Source: Rhynchopus sp. YZ270_cl-10 (Eukaryota; Euglenozoa; Diplonemea; Diplonemida; Diplonemidae). From it: a stretch of DNA of 64,000 bases. Below the pieces are notes generated by a model that did no database searches, was not told the DNA's origin, and saw only the letters and a program-made list of their open reading frames with translations. The stretch spans positions 248,001 through 312,000 of the forward strand of contig OZ037873.1 of NCBI GenBank assembly GCA_964035575.1. The letters run 5' to 3'. Of the stretch, positions 50,336 through 60,600 are shown in pieces; within the stretch, counting starts at the first letter, position 1, and every line of letters begins with the position of its first letter. The position numbers and the translations under genes are program-made.

Positions 50336-50391
50336 GGTATTCCGGAGGGGGCCTACATTGACATGTCCTTGACAGGTGTTTCCGGAATACC
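50336..50391. repeat. Stem-loop element with 11-bp arms, copy 2
   Basis: GGTATTCCGGA / TCCGGAATACC with one TTGACATGTC-type interior. Compared with 3973-4039 the fourth pair is A-T instead of G-C, changed on both sides. Confidence 0.8.
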
Positions 50392-50502
50392 AATGCTGTA
50401 CAAAAGAAACAAGAAAAACACAACAATTAGAAAGAAAGTTGAACACAAAAAAAAAAAAAAAAAACTGACCTAATTTTCACACGATGCATCTACAATAAGA
50501 AA

Positions 50503-50597
50503 AGTAGAGTTGCAATACAAAAAGCCCTCTCGTGAACAGTGTACCTTTGGTACATGCGGGTGGACCTCTGACCATGCAGTCCTACATCTCATTTTCG
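50503..50597 (-). repeat. Family C repeat, copy 7
   Basis: AGAGTTGCAATACAAAAAGC, CCTCTCGTGAACAGTGTACC, TTTGGTACATGCGGGTGG, ACCTCTGACCATGCAGTCC. Confidence 0.8.
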
Positions 50598-50706
50598 TGG
50601 TTTACATCTGATAGAAAATGATTGGCGAAGGGATTCCTTTACCCCACCCTCTCAACCCACAGACGGGAAACGGTGTAATTTTTTTTTTACCCCGCTCCCC
50701 CTTTTT

Positions 50707-50752
50707 TGTTGTATCGACAATCACCTACCGAGGTAGGATCTGTACACAATGT
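50707..50752 (-). repeat. Family E repeat, copy 4 (short form)
   Basis: GTTGTATCGACAATCA, stem CCTAC-CGAG-GTAGG, ATCTGTACACAATG. The downstream half of the long form is absent. Confidence 0.8.
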
Positions 50753-50780
50753 CTTTTTTTTTTCTTTTTCTTTTTTTTTT

Positions 50781-50947
50781 TTGGTAATTTGTTTGTTTAG
50801 TGTAGCTGCCATTCAGGCAGTCTTCTATTTTTTTTGAAAACTTGGTTGTATTAGTGTAGCCACCCTACAGTGTGATCCACTATGCTTTTTTTTTTTTTGA
50901 AAACGTTTGTGTTAGTGCAGACACCCGAGAATGATCTCTCCACTGCG
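50781..50947 (-). repeat. Three consecutive family B-like repeats
   Basis: 50781-50830 (divergent, TAGTGTAGCTGCCATTCAGG), 50834-50885 (GAAAACTTGGTTGTATTAG, CACCCTACAGTGTGATCCAC) and 50898-50947 (GAAAACGTTTGTGTTAGTGC, GACACCCGAGAATGATCTC), each preceded by a T run. Confidence 0.7.
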
Positions 50948-51020
50948 CCCCCATTCCCTTTTTTCCCTCACATCTCATTTTATTTTATTTTGGCATTTTT
51001 TTTATCTTATTTTTCTCTAC

Positions 51021-52307
51021 TCAAACGTATTCATTCGGTGGAACTGCCGCAAGGGGGCATGTTGGGTTGCAACGTCTGTCGGTCTCATTGGTTCCAGTCG
51101 CGTAGAGGCAAGGGAGGTAGGTGTGACCGGAGGCTGGGGAGGTGGGGTCGGCGTTCCACCAGTTGTACACCGCATCCCGCATGATCACACCGTCTATCGT
51201 GATTGCGAAGAAGGAGAGCGAGATGGCCTCACAGTGGAGGTGGCAGGAGTGTGCGAAGATGCCGTTTCCTGGCCGCTGCACGGTGGCCGCATCGACGTCA
51301 TCCAGAAACGACGTCGCGTAGTCATTAATCACATTCACCTGCGACGCATTGCAATGCTGTACCGGATTGCTCACACAGTCGTTCATGGAAGGAAACTGAT
51401 TGCACATCCCATTTGCGTTCGTCTTCTGTTGCGGATACCCAGCAGGCAATGTCGGGGTCAAAATACACCACGTCTGCCACGAATCCATCGCGCTGTTTAA
51501 AATGAACGTCCTGCTCTTAATATGCGGGTAAGTGTACTGCGCCATACTGCACTTCCACGGTGCATCACCATTGGCCGCGATGCACGCCTGGTTCACCCCA
51601 CCTGAAGCATTTGTCATCGTAAACGTATAGTTCATCTCCTCCGTGTAAACCGCCTCACCCGCAATGTTCTTATGATCCAGGAAAAACCCTGAAACTGGAG
51701 CAGAGGCAAATTGCTTTAAGTTAGGCGAATTCGCGGTAACGAAGTCGCTAACGTAGTCGGTATGCATGTACGCAGCCAACCCTCCTGCACTGCATCCAGA
51801 GAGGAGTACGTGAGTGGCAGCGCCAAACCCGTAGGATTCTACGAGAGTTTCGAGGATAGCGTCCATGACGCGCTTCCCGCGGAAGTAGAGTTGTGTGTTG
51901 TTTACTGTGATTGGAGCATCGAGGTTTCCTGCAAATGAGTTTCCATCGCAGTACGTTAAGTAGACGTGGTTGTAGTTGCAGAACTCTGGGTTGCGTTCGC
52001 AGTCACGGCGCATCATGCCATCCAAGGTGGTCTCGTCAGGCTGCAGAGTAGACGACCCTAAGGGGGTACGGCTGCGGTACAAACAGTCGAGTTCGTCGTA
52101 ACACCATCCACCCCCCTGGAAAAACAGAATCCATTTGTTCTGCGTCTCAGGCTTGCTCGCGTTGTTCGGGGCAAAGAAGAACATCCCAGGGCTCCCATCG
52201 AGACACACCGCACCGTGGTTCTTTGCCTTCCCCTCCATTAACACCTTCAAGAGTTGTGCCTCGACATCCACGCAGGCGAGAGACAGTAAGGCTAATAATG
52301 CTTTCAT
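51021..52307 (-). CDS. Secreted pectin acetylesterase / Notum-type carboxylesterase (CE13-like)
   Basis: 428 residues, ATG at 52307, with an N-terminal signal peptide (MKALLALLSLACVDVEA). The family removes acetyl groups from pectin (plants, bacteria) or palmitoleate from Wnt (animal Notum). Visible signatures: DGSPGMFFFAPN, WILFFQGGGWCY oxyanion loop, nucleophile Ser173 in LLSGCSAGGLAAY, Asp275 in NSAMDSWQ, and His358 in FAHSCHLHCE. At least 12 Cys fit the family's disulfides. With a pectate-lyase-fold gene 5 kb away, pectin breakdown is the more likely role (inference). The acceptor AAAACAG is 10 nt upstream. Confidence 0.9.
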   Translation of the reverse strand: MKALLALLSLACVDVEAQLLKVLMEGKAKNHGAVCLDGSPGMFFFAPNNASKPETQNKWILFFQGGGWCYDELDCLYRSRTPLGSSTLQPDETTLDGMMRRDCERNPEFCNYNHVYLTYCDGNSFAGNLDAPITVNNTQLYFRGKRVMDAILETLVESYGFGAATHVLLSGCSAGGLAAYMHTDYVSDFVTANSPNLKQFASAPVSGFFLDHKNIAGEAVYTEEMNYTFTMTNASGGVNQACIAANGDAPWKCSMAQYTYPHIKSRTFILNSAMDSWQTWCILTPTLPAGYPQQKTNANGMCNQFPSMNDCVSNPVQHCNASQVNVINDYATSFLDDVDAATVQRPGNGIFAHSCHLHCEAISLSFFAITIDGVIMRDAVYNWWNADPTSPASGHTYLPCLYATGTNETDRRCNPTCPLAAVPPNEYV

Positions 52308-52317
52308 TTTTTTGTGT

Positions 52318-52345
52318 CTGTTTTATTGGGGGTGTTGATATGTGA
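52318..52345 (-). promoter_or_regulatory. Probable trans-splice acceptor of the esterase gene
   Basis: Gene-strand AATAAAACAG ends at 52318, ten bases before the ATG. Confidence 0.45.
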
Positions 52346-52717
52346 AAAGATATGTTTAGTATTTTGAGAAAAATGCAAAAAAAAAAGAAAAAACTGCGAT
52401 CCAAAAGGTATTTTCAAATGTTGAAATAGTATTTAATTACTATGCAATTATTTCACCATAATTGCTACGAGGAGGTGTTTTTTTCACGAGTGGTTAATTG
52501 CACGAGCGCAGCGAGTGCAATTAACAAAACGAGTGAAAAATACACCTCCGAGTGCAATTTTCTGTGAAATAATTGCATGGAATTTGATATTTAATTGCCG
52601 TAAAATTATTTCCGAAAGCCAAAATCCGTTTTCGGCAGCCTGTGCTGTCACGGTGCGCTGGTCAGAGGTCTGACCAGGTCACCTGGTCACATTTACCCAG
52701 GTACGTACCCAGTCACC

Positions 52718-52828
52718 CAGGTACACAGGTACACAGGTACACAGGTACACAGGTACACAGGTACACAGGTACACAGGTACACAGGTACACAGGTACACAG
52801 GTACACAGGTACACAGGTACACAGGTAA
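52718..52828. repeat. 8-bp satellite AGGTACAC
   Basis: About 13 head-to-tail copies of AGGTACAC. The equivalent array in the other foldback element is AGGTACCC on the matching strand, a one-base variant. Confidence 0.92.
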
Positions 52829-53310
52829 GTCGTGACAGGGCAACCACAGCCAACCCGCCAGTCACTGAGAAGTGACCAGACAGTCCACTTGACAAACACA
52901 AAAGTGTCCAGTCACGTGGGGCATTCATGCACTGAGGAGATAAATGATCCAACAATTTACAAGAAAGCATTACTTAACCTACTGCTGGAAGTTGCCAGGT
53001 CGTAGTAACACACAAAGTGTGCCTCCGTTCGGGAATACCGGATATTCTAGAGACCAAAAAGGCCTCTTCCGCTGGTCAAGGTATAACCGAGTGAACGGCC
53101 CAAGACCCCCGTGGAGAAGTTAAATGTTGTAATGCTATCAAGTACAAACTGCGACCACTGTCTTACCCTCCTCAATGCATGGTGGAAGATGTCTTTGACA
53201 ACAAACCGAGCTCTGATTATCAATCGTTAGACTCAGAGGAATGCCTGCGGTACAGGTATCAAACCCGGGGTGTTCACAAAAGAAAAAAAGAAAAAAAATC
53301 GCGATTTTTT

Positions 53311-53405
53311 TTTTAGCCGGGTTTCCCACACAAAAAATAATTACCGTGTAATTATTTCCTATAATTACACGGTAATTATTTTTTGTGTGGGAAACCCGGC
53401 TAAAA
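53311..53405. repeat. Perfect 45-bp palindrome
   Basis: Arms 53311-53355 and 53361-53405 are exact inverted copies around a TTCCT loop; the arm starts TTTTAGCCGGGTTTCCCACA. No mismatch is seen. Confidence 0.95.
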
Positions 53406-54311
53406 TACCTCCACTGCAATTATTTCCAGACGTCAATTATGGCATTCTTAAAACTCCGCTCCTAGAAGGATTTTGGCTTGAGGAAATAATTTTACGGCTA
53501 TTATAGTATTTAATGATGTGGATCATCCCAAAAAATAAAGTGTAATTTTTTGTACTTATTTTGTGATTATTTTGTGGTGTATTTAGAGGGTTTTGATCCA
53601 CACCAATGTATTTATTAGTCTTGCGTTGTCATGGAAGGAAGGGGTGATGTTTTATTTTTGTGCCTTTTTTGTAAAGTTTGTGCAGGCGAGTAGAATGCCC
53701 CTTACCCTGCCTCCCTTCGTGCCCTTCTTCCCGTCCTTCCCTTTATCCGCTCCCACCTTCCAAGTGAGGTTCAGGAGCAGAAACAAGCAGCGCGCGGCAT
53801 CGCATTGCTGAAAACTCGCCGATGCAGAGAAGGACCTTGCACTGCAAGAAACGGGATCCCACAAGGATCCGTTGTCGCCATCGCACCCCCACCGCTTCCA
53901 TCCAGGGAAGCAAAGCCCACACACAGGAATGCATCGTGAAGAAGCCCAACGGAGACTGCTACAAAGAAGTACACCTGTTCGTGATGACTACCGCCATCCC
54001 CAAATATATCAGCAACATCCCCTCATCGTAGACATAACCAGCGTGCTGCAGGGGAGTGCTGCATCACAGACGCGCAGAGTTTTGCGGCGAAGCGCAAAGG
54101 CAGACTGATAACACACCGGGACATGAATCCTGATGTAGGGTCCGGTTGGGGTCCTCTGCCCGTTTCGTAGTGTGGGAGAGACTATAGAGCACAACCCCTT
54201 TAAATATAGGTAAAGACTTTAGGGGAAAAGGGGGATGCCGGGATTTTTTTTTTTGAAATCGAACACAGATAAACGAGCTCTGGCATGCCACACATACGCT
54301 ATCAAAAAAGA

Positions 54312-54358
54312 AACGTTCAGTACGATGAACCTAATCCTCATTGGGTTTAGTCACCTTG
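54312..54358 (-). repeat. Family A repeat, copy 8
   Basis: GTTCAGTACGATGAACCTAA, TCCTCATTGGGTTTAGTCAC, C. It is followed by families F and C within 180 nt. Confidence 0.7.
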
Positions 54359-54380
54359 AAACTACCACAAAGAAAGTGAA

Positions 54381-54440
54381 ATTATTGAATGCAGGCACCT
54401 CCGGATAACACTGTACGATGCCATCCAGATGAAAACACAG
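54381..54440 (-). repeat. Family F repeat, copy 4
   Basis: ATTATTGAATGCAGGCACC, TCCGGATAACACTGTACGAT, GCCATCCAGATGAAAACAC. Confidence 0.65.
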
Positions 54441-54488
54441 TGCCCTGCAACCAACAGAAGGTGTAAAAAAAGAAAGCCGCGACAAGAA

Positions 54489-54589
54489 AAGTTGACTTGA
54501 AATACAAAAAAAAAAGCCCTCATTGACAAAAATGACCCTGCACCGTGGGGTGGACCCCAACAACCAATGCATGTCTTACAATCCATTTT
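54489..54589 (-). repeat. Family C repeat, copy 8
   Basis: AGTTGACTTGAAATAC, A run, AGCCCTCATTGAC, CTGCACCGTGGGGTGGACC, CAACAACCAATGCATGTC. Confidence 0.65.
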
Positions 54590-55403
54590 GGGGTATCTGA
54601 AAAAGAGGGTAACATAAAGATAATGACCCACACGGGCACAATCATTTTATAAAAAAAAGGGCGGCTAAGATTACAAGAGTCCAAATAGCTTGGCGTCCAA
54701 ATAAGTTTTGCGGATTTGGGTGGATGCTGACTCTTTTTCCTTTAGACGCAAAATTTAGACTATTGTCTCTTGATCTTCAGCATCGTTGGTACCTGACAAA
54801 AAAAAAAAAAAGAGAGAAAAAAAAACACAAAAATTGAAACCATGTAAAGTGGTGGGGAGGGGAAGACTCACAGCCTTTTTGAAAACATGAAAATGCTACA
54901 CACATCTTCAATGCCTCGAATCGAAGCGCCTTCATCCCCTAGAGAAGTGCAGCAGAGACGCGAGACCAGAAGACCTGGTCTGACAGCCCCCTTTTTGATA
55001 AAAGTGGGAGACGATTATTTTTTATTATTTTTTCCAACATTTTGTTGGACGCCTAGAGAAACAAAACACAGTGCGACTACCGACTAAAGCCTTGGCCAAA
55101 CTGCGTCGAGCCGTCGTAGTCAACAGAGGAACCCCTCCCCTTTCACCCCCTTCCTCCTTCGTACATGACAACGCTATACATGACAGGACAATCAGATGTT
55201 ACCAACACAATAACAAAGCACAAAACGTTGACAGCAAACTGTTTGCCAAGTGTGCATGTCATGTCATGACAAAGTGTCGTCGTGTAGTGTGAAACAAAAT
55301 AACATAGCGATCTCTCCCAATGCACATTGGCAGTGCTCTTCACTGGAATTCAAAGGAAATGGAGGGAAATGGAGGGGAACACTAAAAAAATAAAATGGTA
55401 CTT

Positions 55404-55452
55404 GTTTATTGTAGACAATCGTCTGTCAGGAGACGGGTTCTGTGTACAATGT
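55404..55452 (-). repeat. Family E repeat, copy 5 (short form)
   Basis: TTTATTGTAGACAATC, stem CGTCT-GTCAGG-AGACG, GGTTCTGTGTACAATG. Confidence 0.75.
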
Positions 55453-55609
55453 ATTTGTTTTTTTTCCAATTAATAATGTCACGTTGGAGGGTTGGGTGGG
55501 AAGGGGACCGGAGTGGTCAGAGGAAAGAAAATTTGAAATATGGATGTGCCTTCTGGCGCACACTCATCTTTGGGGGGGAATTGGCAAAAAAAAACAAAAA
55601 TACCCCCCC

Positions 55610-57117
55610 AGAGGAAGATACGAGAGCACGTCGAATACGATGCAGCAGCCCTGTACGAACGTGCACGTCGACAACTGGAGACCCCAGCAGAGTGTGCAAT
55701 GCATTCAAGCGATACGAAACTGACTTGGTTACGGTCGGCGAAGGACACAGTGGAACAGACGAAGATGTACCGCCACGACCAACCAGCGATGTCCCAGACA
55801 CACTACCCGGTGGCACCCTGGCGCTGGAAGGAGGTCCTCCCCAAGGTCGACATCCGGCCCAACGTGGCTGGCTTCAAGAAGGGCACGCAGACGGACGCAG
55901 AGGCGAGAAGCTTGACAGAGCAGACCATCGCAGAGCTGCCACCAGCGGACCTTCACGTCTATACAGACGGGTCGGTGGAAGGCGGACGAGGCCACGGGGG
56001 TGCAGGCATTGTGGTCTACCCGGGAGACAGCGACAAAGAAATAGCGACAGCCAACGTCGGAGCAGGGCGGATGAGCATATCGTACACCGCCGAGCTGGTG
56101 GCCATCAGAGAGGCACTTCCGATGGTGGAGGAACTGCACCGCACAGACCACAAACACAACACGGTGGTAATCCTCACAGACAGCCAGTCAGCACTACGTG
56201 CGTTGGAGACAGGTCCGGTGAAGGCTACGGGACTTCTCTGCGACGTGTGGTCGGCACTACACCGGGCTACAACCAAGGTGCGGGTGATCATGCAGTACAT
56301 CCCGTCACATGTGGGGGTGAGTGGAAATGAGGAAGCGGACCACGAAGCCAAGTTAGGTACGGCCACGTACCAAGCAGAACGGGCATCACAAAAAGGCCGC
56401 CTACAAGAGGAACCACTCACGCTCCTCGCGTGCAAAGCGGCGATACGCGCAGTCTGCTCCAGCTACACACCCCAACCGGCGAGCGAACTCTACAGCACGA
56501 TCACGGCGGACACCCCGAAGGGAGTGGCGCGACCCAAGCTGAGCACACCGGAGCTCACGCGGCGGGGAGCAGTGCAGATGAGACTGCTGCGGACAGAGCG
56601 CCACCCTGCGCTGTTCGACTACATGGGCAGCAACGACGTGGCACGCTGCAGCAACTGCACGGCAAAAGCAAAGGCGACACTGAAACATATGTTCAAAGTG
56701 TGTTCAGCCACCAAGGCACTAAGGACAGACCTACTGCCAAACAAGTCGCTCAAGTTCTTACTGCTAGAGCAACCCCAGTTGTGCCTGAAGTACATCAGCG
56801 CGGCAAAACTGACAGAGGCCAGCCTGCCTGAACTCGTGCGGAGCAACACCTGCTGAGGAGACGCCGGCCAAAACTTGAAACAATAAAGAAAAGAGAAAAA
56901 AAAACCACGAACAAAAAGCAAGCCCAGGACGTACCTGCGGCACCACGACCAGCGCAACTGACGGTTGCGAAGACAAAACATGTGCGGAACGCCGTCTTCT
57001 ACGAAGACGTGTGTTACACTTTCAAACATACTTTTTACTTTTCAAAAAAAAAACAATAAAAAAACAAAAAAAAAACAAAAAAAAAAAACAAAAAAAAAAA
57101 AAACAAAAAAAAAACAA
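55610..57117 (+). mobile_element. 5'-truncated non-LTR retrotransposon (LINE)
   Basis: Only the 3' end is left: an RNase H domain, a CCHC-type end, about 190 nt of 3' untranslated sequence with a small hairpin (GTCTTCTACGAAGAC), and an A-rich tail (57042-57117). The left border is at about 55610, where GC-rich coding starts abruptly after A/T sequence. 5' truncation is typical of LINEs. It is on plus, against the host genes. Confidence 0.85.
55618..56856 (+). pseudogene. LINE ORF2 C-terminal fragment (RNase H and zinc knuckle)
   Basis: 413 codons are open to the stop at 56854-56856. RNase HI residues are in order: Asp in LHVYTDGSVEGG, Glu in SYTAELVAIREAL, Asp in VILTDSQSALRAL and PSHVGVSGNEEADHEA with the His and last Asp. 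The C-terminal RCSNCTAKAKATLKHMFKVC is a CCHC-type knuckle found at the end of Jockey, I and Ingi-type elements. The reverse transcriptase is missing, so the product cannot retrotranspose. The frame itself has no stop, which points to a fairly recent insertion. The family (Ingi, I or other) cannot be settled by eye. Confidence 0.85.
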
Positions 57118-57623
57118 ATCATTGCTTTTCCTTTTAATTTATAAAGTGCCCAGGCCCCGGGGGGCTTGGGTGCACTTTATAAATTTTTTTTTTATCATAT
57201 TTTCTTTTTCCTTTTGACTCCGTGGTTAACCTCGTGTGAGGTTGCGCGGAGTTCGCAGTCAGGCCAGGGAGCCACGTAACAAGGCTCGACTGCCACATAG
57301 TGGGGGGAGATCTGTGCAGCCTGTATGTTCCCCCCGATTTTCGTGGTAAATGGGGAGGCGCTTCCGTTAAACGGCAACCCACAAGAGTAGAACAACAACC
57401 AAACTTTTGAGAAACAGACGCCAATGAGACCTAGAGTCTCTCTTCTTACTTGTGTGCTACAGACAAACATGACAACGCTAACCACGACTGCCACGGCAGA
57501 GCGGGGTCCCAAACGGTTCACTGGGGGGGATCCACATAGATACAGAAAACAAAAAATACGAAAGCAAGGAAGAAAACCAGTAAAAAAAAAAAAAAAAAAA
57601 AAAATAAATAAATACACAAATGC
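57118..57623. other. Intergenic with a strong hairpin
   Basis: 57136-57185 is a hairpin with 14-bp outer arms AATTTATAAAGTGC / GCACTTTATAAATT and a GC-rich top. Further on only low-complexity sequence is seen. Confidence 0.6.
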
Positions 57624-60600
57624 TCACACAGCCTTTGGGAACGGGAGCATGGCTGAAATGCCCCTCTGCGTGAGTGTCTCATCGTCGAGGTAAGCAGACC
57701 ACGTGCTGCCTGTGTCACCCGCACAGATCGTCACGTTCTTCGGTGAGTGCACGTTGTTGTTGCTGATCTTCATCGACGCCTTGGAGCCGCATGTAGAACG
57801 GTAGGAGCTTGACTTCGTCTGGCATGTGTTGTTGTAGAAAGCAAGGTTGTTGCCACTCTGGAAGCACCACCCCACGTATGCGTACACGTTCTCGTAGTGG
57901 TGGTTCCACTGACCACCAAAGTCAGTCTTCAGCCCGCCAGAAGCATACACAAAGTAGTTGTTGTGTGTGAGGTAGTAGCTCGACCCATCGTCGTTGTCAA
58001 TAGCTTCCTGGCTGCTGTACACATCAAACACAAAGTTGTGTCTGATCTCCCTGAAGCGCATGAGGACAGAAGGACCGGTGGCAAGCTCGTGTCCAGGAAG
58101 GTCACCTGTGGCGTTGTCCTTGTTGAAGACCCTGTGCATGCCCATGTCGGTGATGTACGGAACACGGTCCCAGCTGTTGAACGGGCCGTGGTCGCCACTC
58201 TCACGCACACAGTTCGCAAGCAGGTTCCCCTCCATCACATCGCCACCACCAAACCCGTCGTTGAAGTTCACACCCGCACGTGGTCCGTTGAAGTGCACGT
58301 TCTGTGCAAGGTACGTGCCTGTCGTCACAGCCTGGAACCACATCGACGACTGCTTCTGCCAGATCCCAATCTCACGCACAAGGTTCCCCACAATCCGTGT
58401 GTTCCGTGGCTGGTTTCCCCCACGTCCGTCAGGACCCACACCGTACGGAATCGTGATCGAGCAGTTCTCGTTCAGACAGTTTCCTGTCGACCCCCAAGCA
58501 GCCATCGCAGAGTCGCCAATCCAGCTCATCTCGTTGTTCGACACTGTCACGTTCCTGTTGTAGTTGCTCACAAACACACCGTTCCCGTCCACACGCGTGA
58601 TCAGGTTGTTGTCCACTGTTGTCCGCTCCGTCCCCTCCATCAGAATTGCACCAGACCGCTGCAGTGCCCAGTCACCACCACTCGGCATGCCGTGGATGTC
58701 CGCCACGTCTGTCCCCAGGTACGTCAGCATCGCATCACGGATCACCAGCCCACGGATCGTCACGTCCTGCACAGGTGCTGTCTGCGTGCCGGTGATGTTG
58801 AACAGCACCTTCGTCCGTGTTGCCACAAACTGCTCGTCTCCTGTCGGTGTCTGCGACGTGTTGAACGTGTAGTACAACGCCTCCTCGTCTGCGTCGAAGA
58901 AGAACTCACCTGGCGAGTCACACTCCTCCTTCACGTTCTCAATCCACCATTCAGTCCCACCAACCTCACCCTCTCCACCTTGGTTGCATCCCACATCCTG
59001 GTTGAAGTTAAGCTCAGAGTTCACCTTGTCGATGCTCTCAACGAGACAGAGGTTTGTGTACCACCTGCCACCCCCACGCCACACCTGCACCACTGCTCCT
59101 TTTGGGTTTGAGTAGTTGGCTGCCTGTGGGAGGACGTCTGCGTAGGACAGACCACTTGGCGACATGTGTGTCTGTGTGCACCCTCTGCTGGTCTTTGCAG
59201 TGTGGTTGTAGCACTGCCCTCTTGGCGGCCCCTGGCTGCACCAGTACCCAGTGGGCGGGCTGATGTCGTCACAGAACCCACCCATCCCGATGTGGTAGTC
59301 ACCCCAGTCGCCCTCACCTGTCCAGCCGGATCCGCCTTCCTGGGTAGCAGGCCACTCCACACTGGGCCAGCTCTTTCCGTTGGTGATCAGATCCTTCGTC
59401 TCAGACCACTTCTTGTCCTGGTCCAGAGGTGCAGTGAACCTGTGTTGGGTGCGTGTTTGGGGAGAGAAATGATAATACCTCACCCGCCAATAATTAAAGG
59501 CTTTTACAAAAATGTACCAGGTGGAAAACCCTAAGAAGTCAAGTCTCATCGCTTCCTCCTCTCTCTATCACCTCAGCGTCCCACAGAGGCAATACGCCAA
59601 AAAGAAAGAGAAATGATAGCGTGGGGCGTCCGGAGAAAGTCACGTTGTTTAGAGACAGGCATGATCGTGGGGCGAGTACGTTTGCGTTGCGGAAGAGTGA
59701 AAAAAAAAGCGCAAGGTTGACAGATACAGCTGCGAACAACCTGCTCATTGAAGAAGCACTTACCACCACCATGGAAGAGAGGCGCACTGTGTGTGCGCAC
59801 TACCACGTGACACTGCGTGCTTTCGATAAAGTGCGTCAGCGATGGGCGGAGCGCGGTACTGCTGCCGGTAGTGTCAGCCCAGGACGTCCGTCCATTGTGT
59901 CCCCAACGAAGAAGCAGCAATTGCGAGAGGCGAATAGCAACAACCGTCGCTTATCTGCTGAGATGCTGGCCCTGCACGTGCGCGGAACAACTGGTGGTGG
60001 TCGTTACCGAGGGAATAAAAAGGCGCATGTAGGAGAGGGAACTGTGCTGAAGATGAAACGGGAGGAGCAATATGTGGCACAGTGTCAAGGTGCGGCCGTC
60101 TATCTCTGCTGCATGTGAAGAGGAGAGGCGTGAGTGTGCACGTGTGCTGCTGGACGTAGCAAACCGTGAGCAGAACCGATGCAAGGTGGACGAAAAGTAC
60201 TTCGTGATACCGGGCATAAGTGGCAAAATGAGCTACCACCCCGACTCGGACGCAGAGGACGAGGAGCAGTACAAAACCCTCGGGACCAAGAAGCACCCGC
60301 CTCAAATCATGGTTATTGCAGGCGCTGCCAAGCCAGTGCTGCGACAGGGCTGGACCTCCGAGGCAGACAAGTGGGTTAAGAACGAGAAAGTTTTTCTGGA
60401 ACGAGCCCAGTGATACATGCCTGCCACCAACGGCAAGAAGCTGTACGATAAGGACGGCAACGTGCAGCGTGGTCCCCGCGGCCCCCGCGGCGGCTTGGGG
60501 CCGGAGCTGTACCAGTACAAGTTAGGTGACAGGATTCACGTGGACCTCTTTGACAAGGGCACGGGCGGCATGGACGGCTCTTTCTACGCCGACATGTGGA

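Larger units (their letters stand above)
52438..53503. mobile_element. 1.07-kb foldback element with 11-bp direct flanks
   Basis: TAGTATTTAAT occurs directly on both sides (52427-52437 and 53504-53514), a plausible 11-bp target duplication as in MULE-like elements. The ends share TGCCGTAAAATTATTTCC and AAGCCAAAATCC in inverted orientation (left near 52597). The left half has a hairpin (GGAGGTG...CACCTCC, 52471-52549) with GAGCGCAGCGAG in its loop; the right half has a perfect palindrome. The core 52840-53260 is the inverted homologue of 29230-29770. Confidence 0.75.
53515..55403. other. Intergenic; one GC-richer unresolved stretch and three repeat copies
   Basis: 53690-54170 is GC-richer than the flanks and has frames on both strands: plus 53822-54031 (ECIVKKPNGDCYKEVHLFV...) and minus 53771-53974 (GGAMATTDPCGIPFLAVQG...). 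Neither is recognised. After it come a family A copy, a family F copy and a family C copy in a row (54312-54589). Nothing else is supported to 55403. Confidence 0.4.

Noticed and set aside
20256..50947. Families B, D and E as H/ACA-type small nucleolar RNAs
   Set aside because: On the gene strand each hairpin is followed by an ACAA-like tail, but the hairpins are too short and the would-be guide loops are conserved, unlike guide RNAs.
29204..53260. Shared peptide EKLNVVMLS..NC.HCLTLLNAWW in the two foldback elements
   Set aside because: The few differences are all amino-acid changing, and a stop lies just upstream in both copies, so it looks like DNA similarity, not selection on protein.
57897..59111. 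Plus-strand frame of 404 codons opposite the beta-helix gene
   Set aside because: It is a shadow of a codon-biased gene; the product is Val/His/Arg-rich with no domain.
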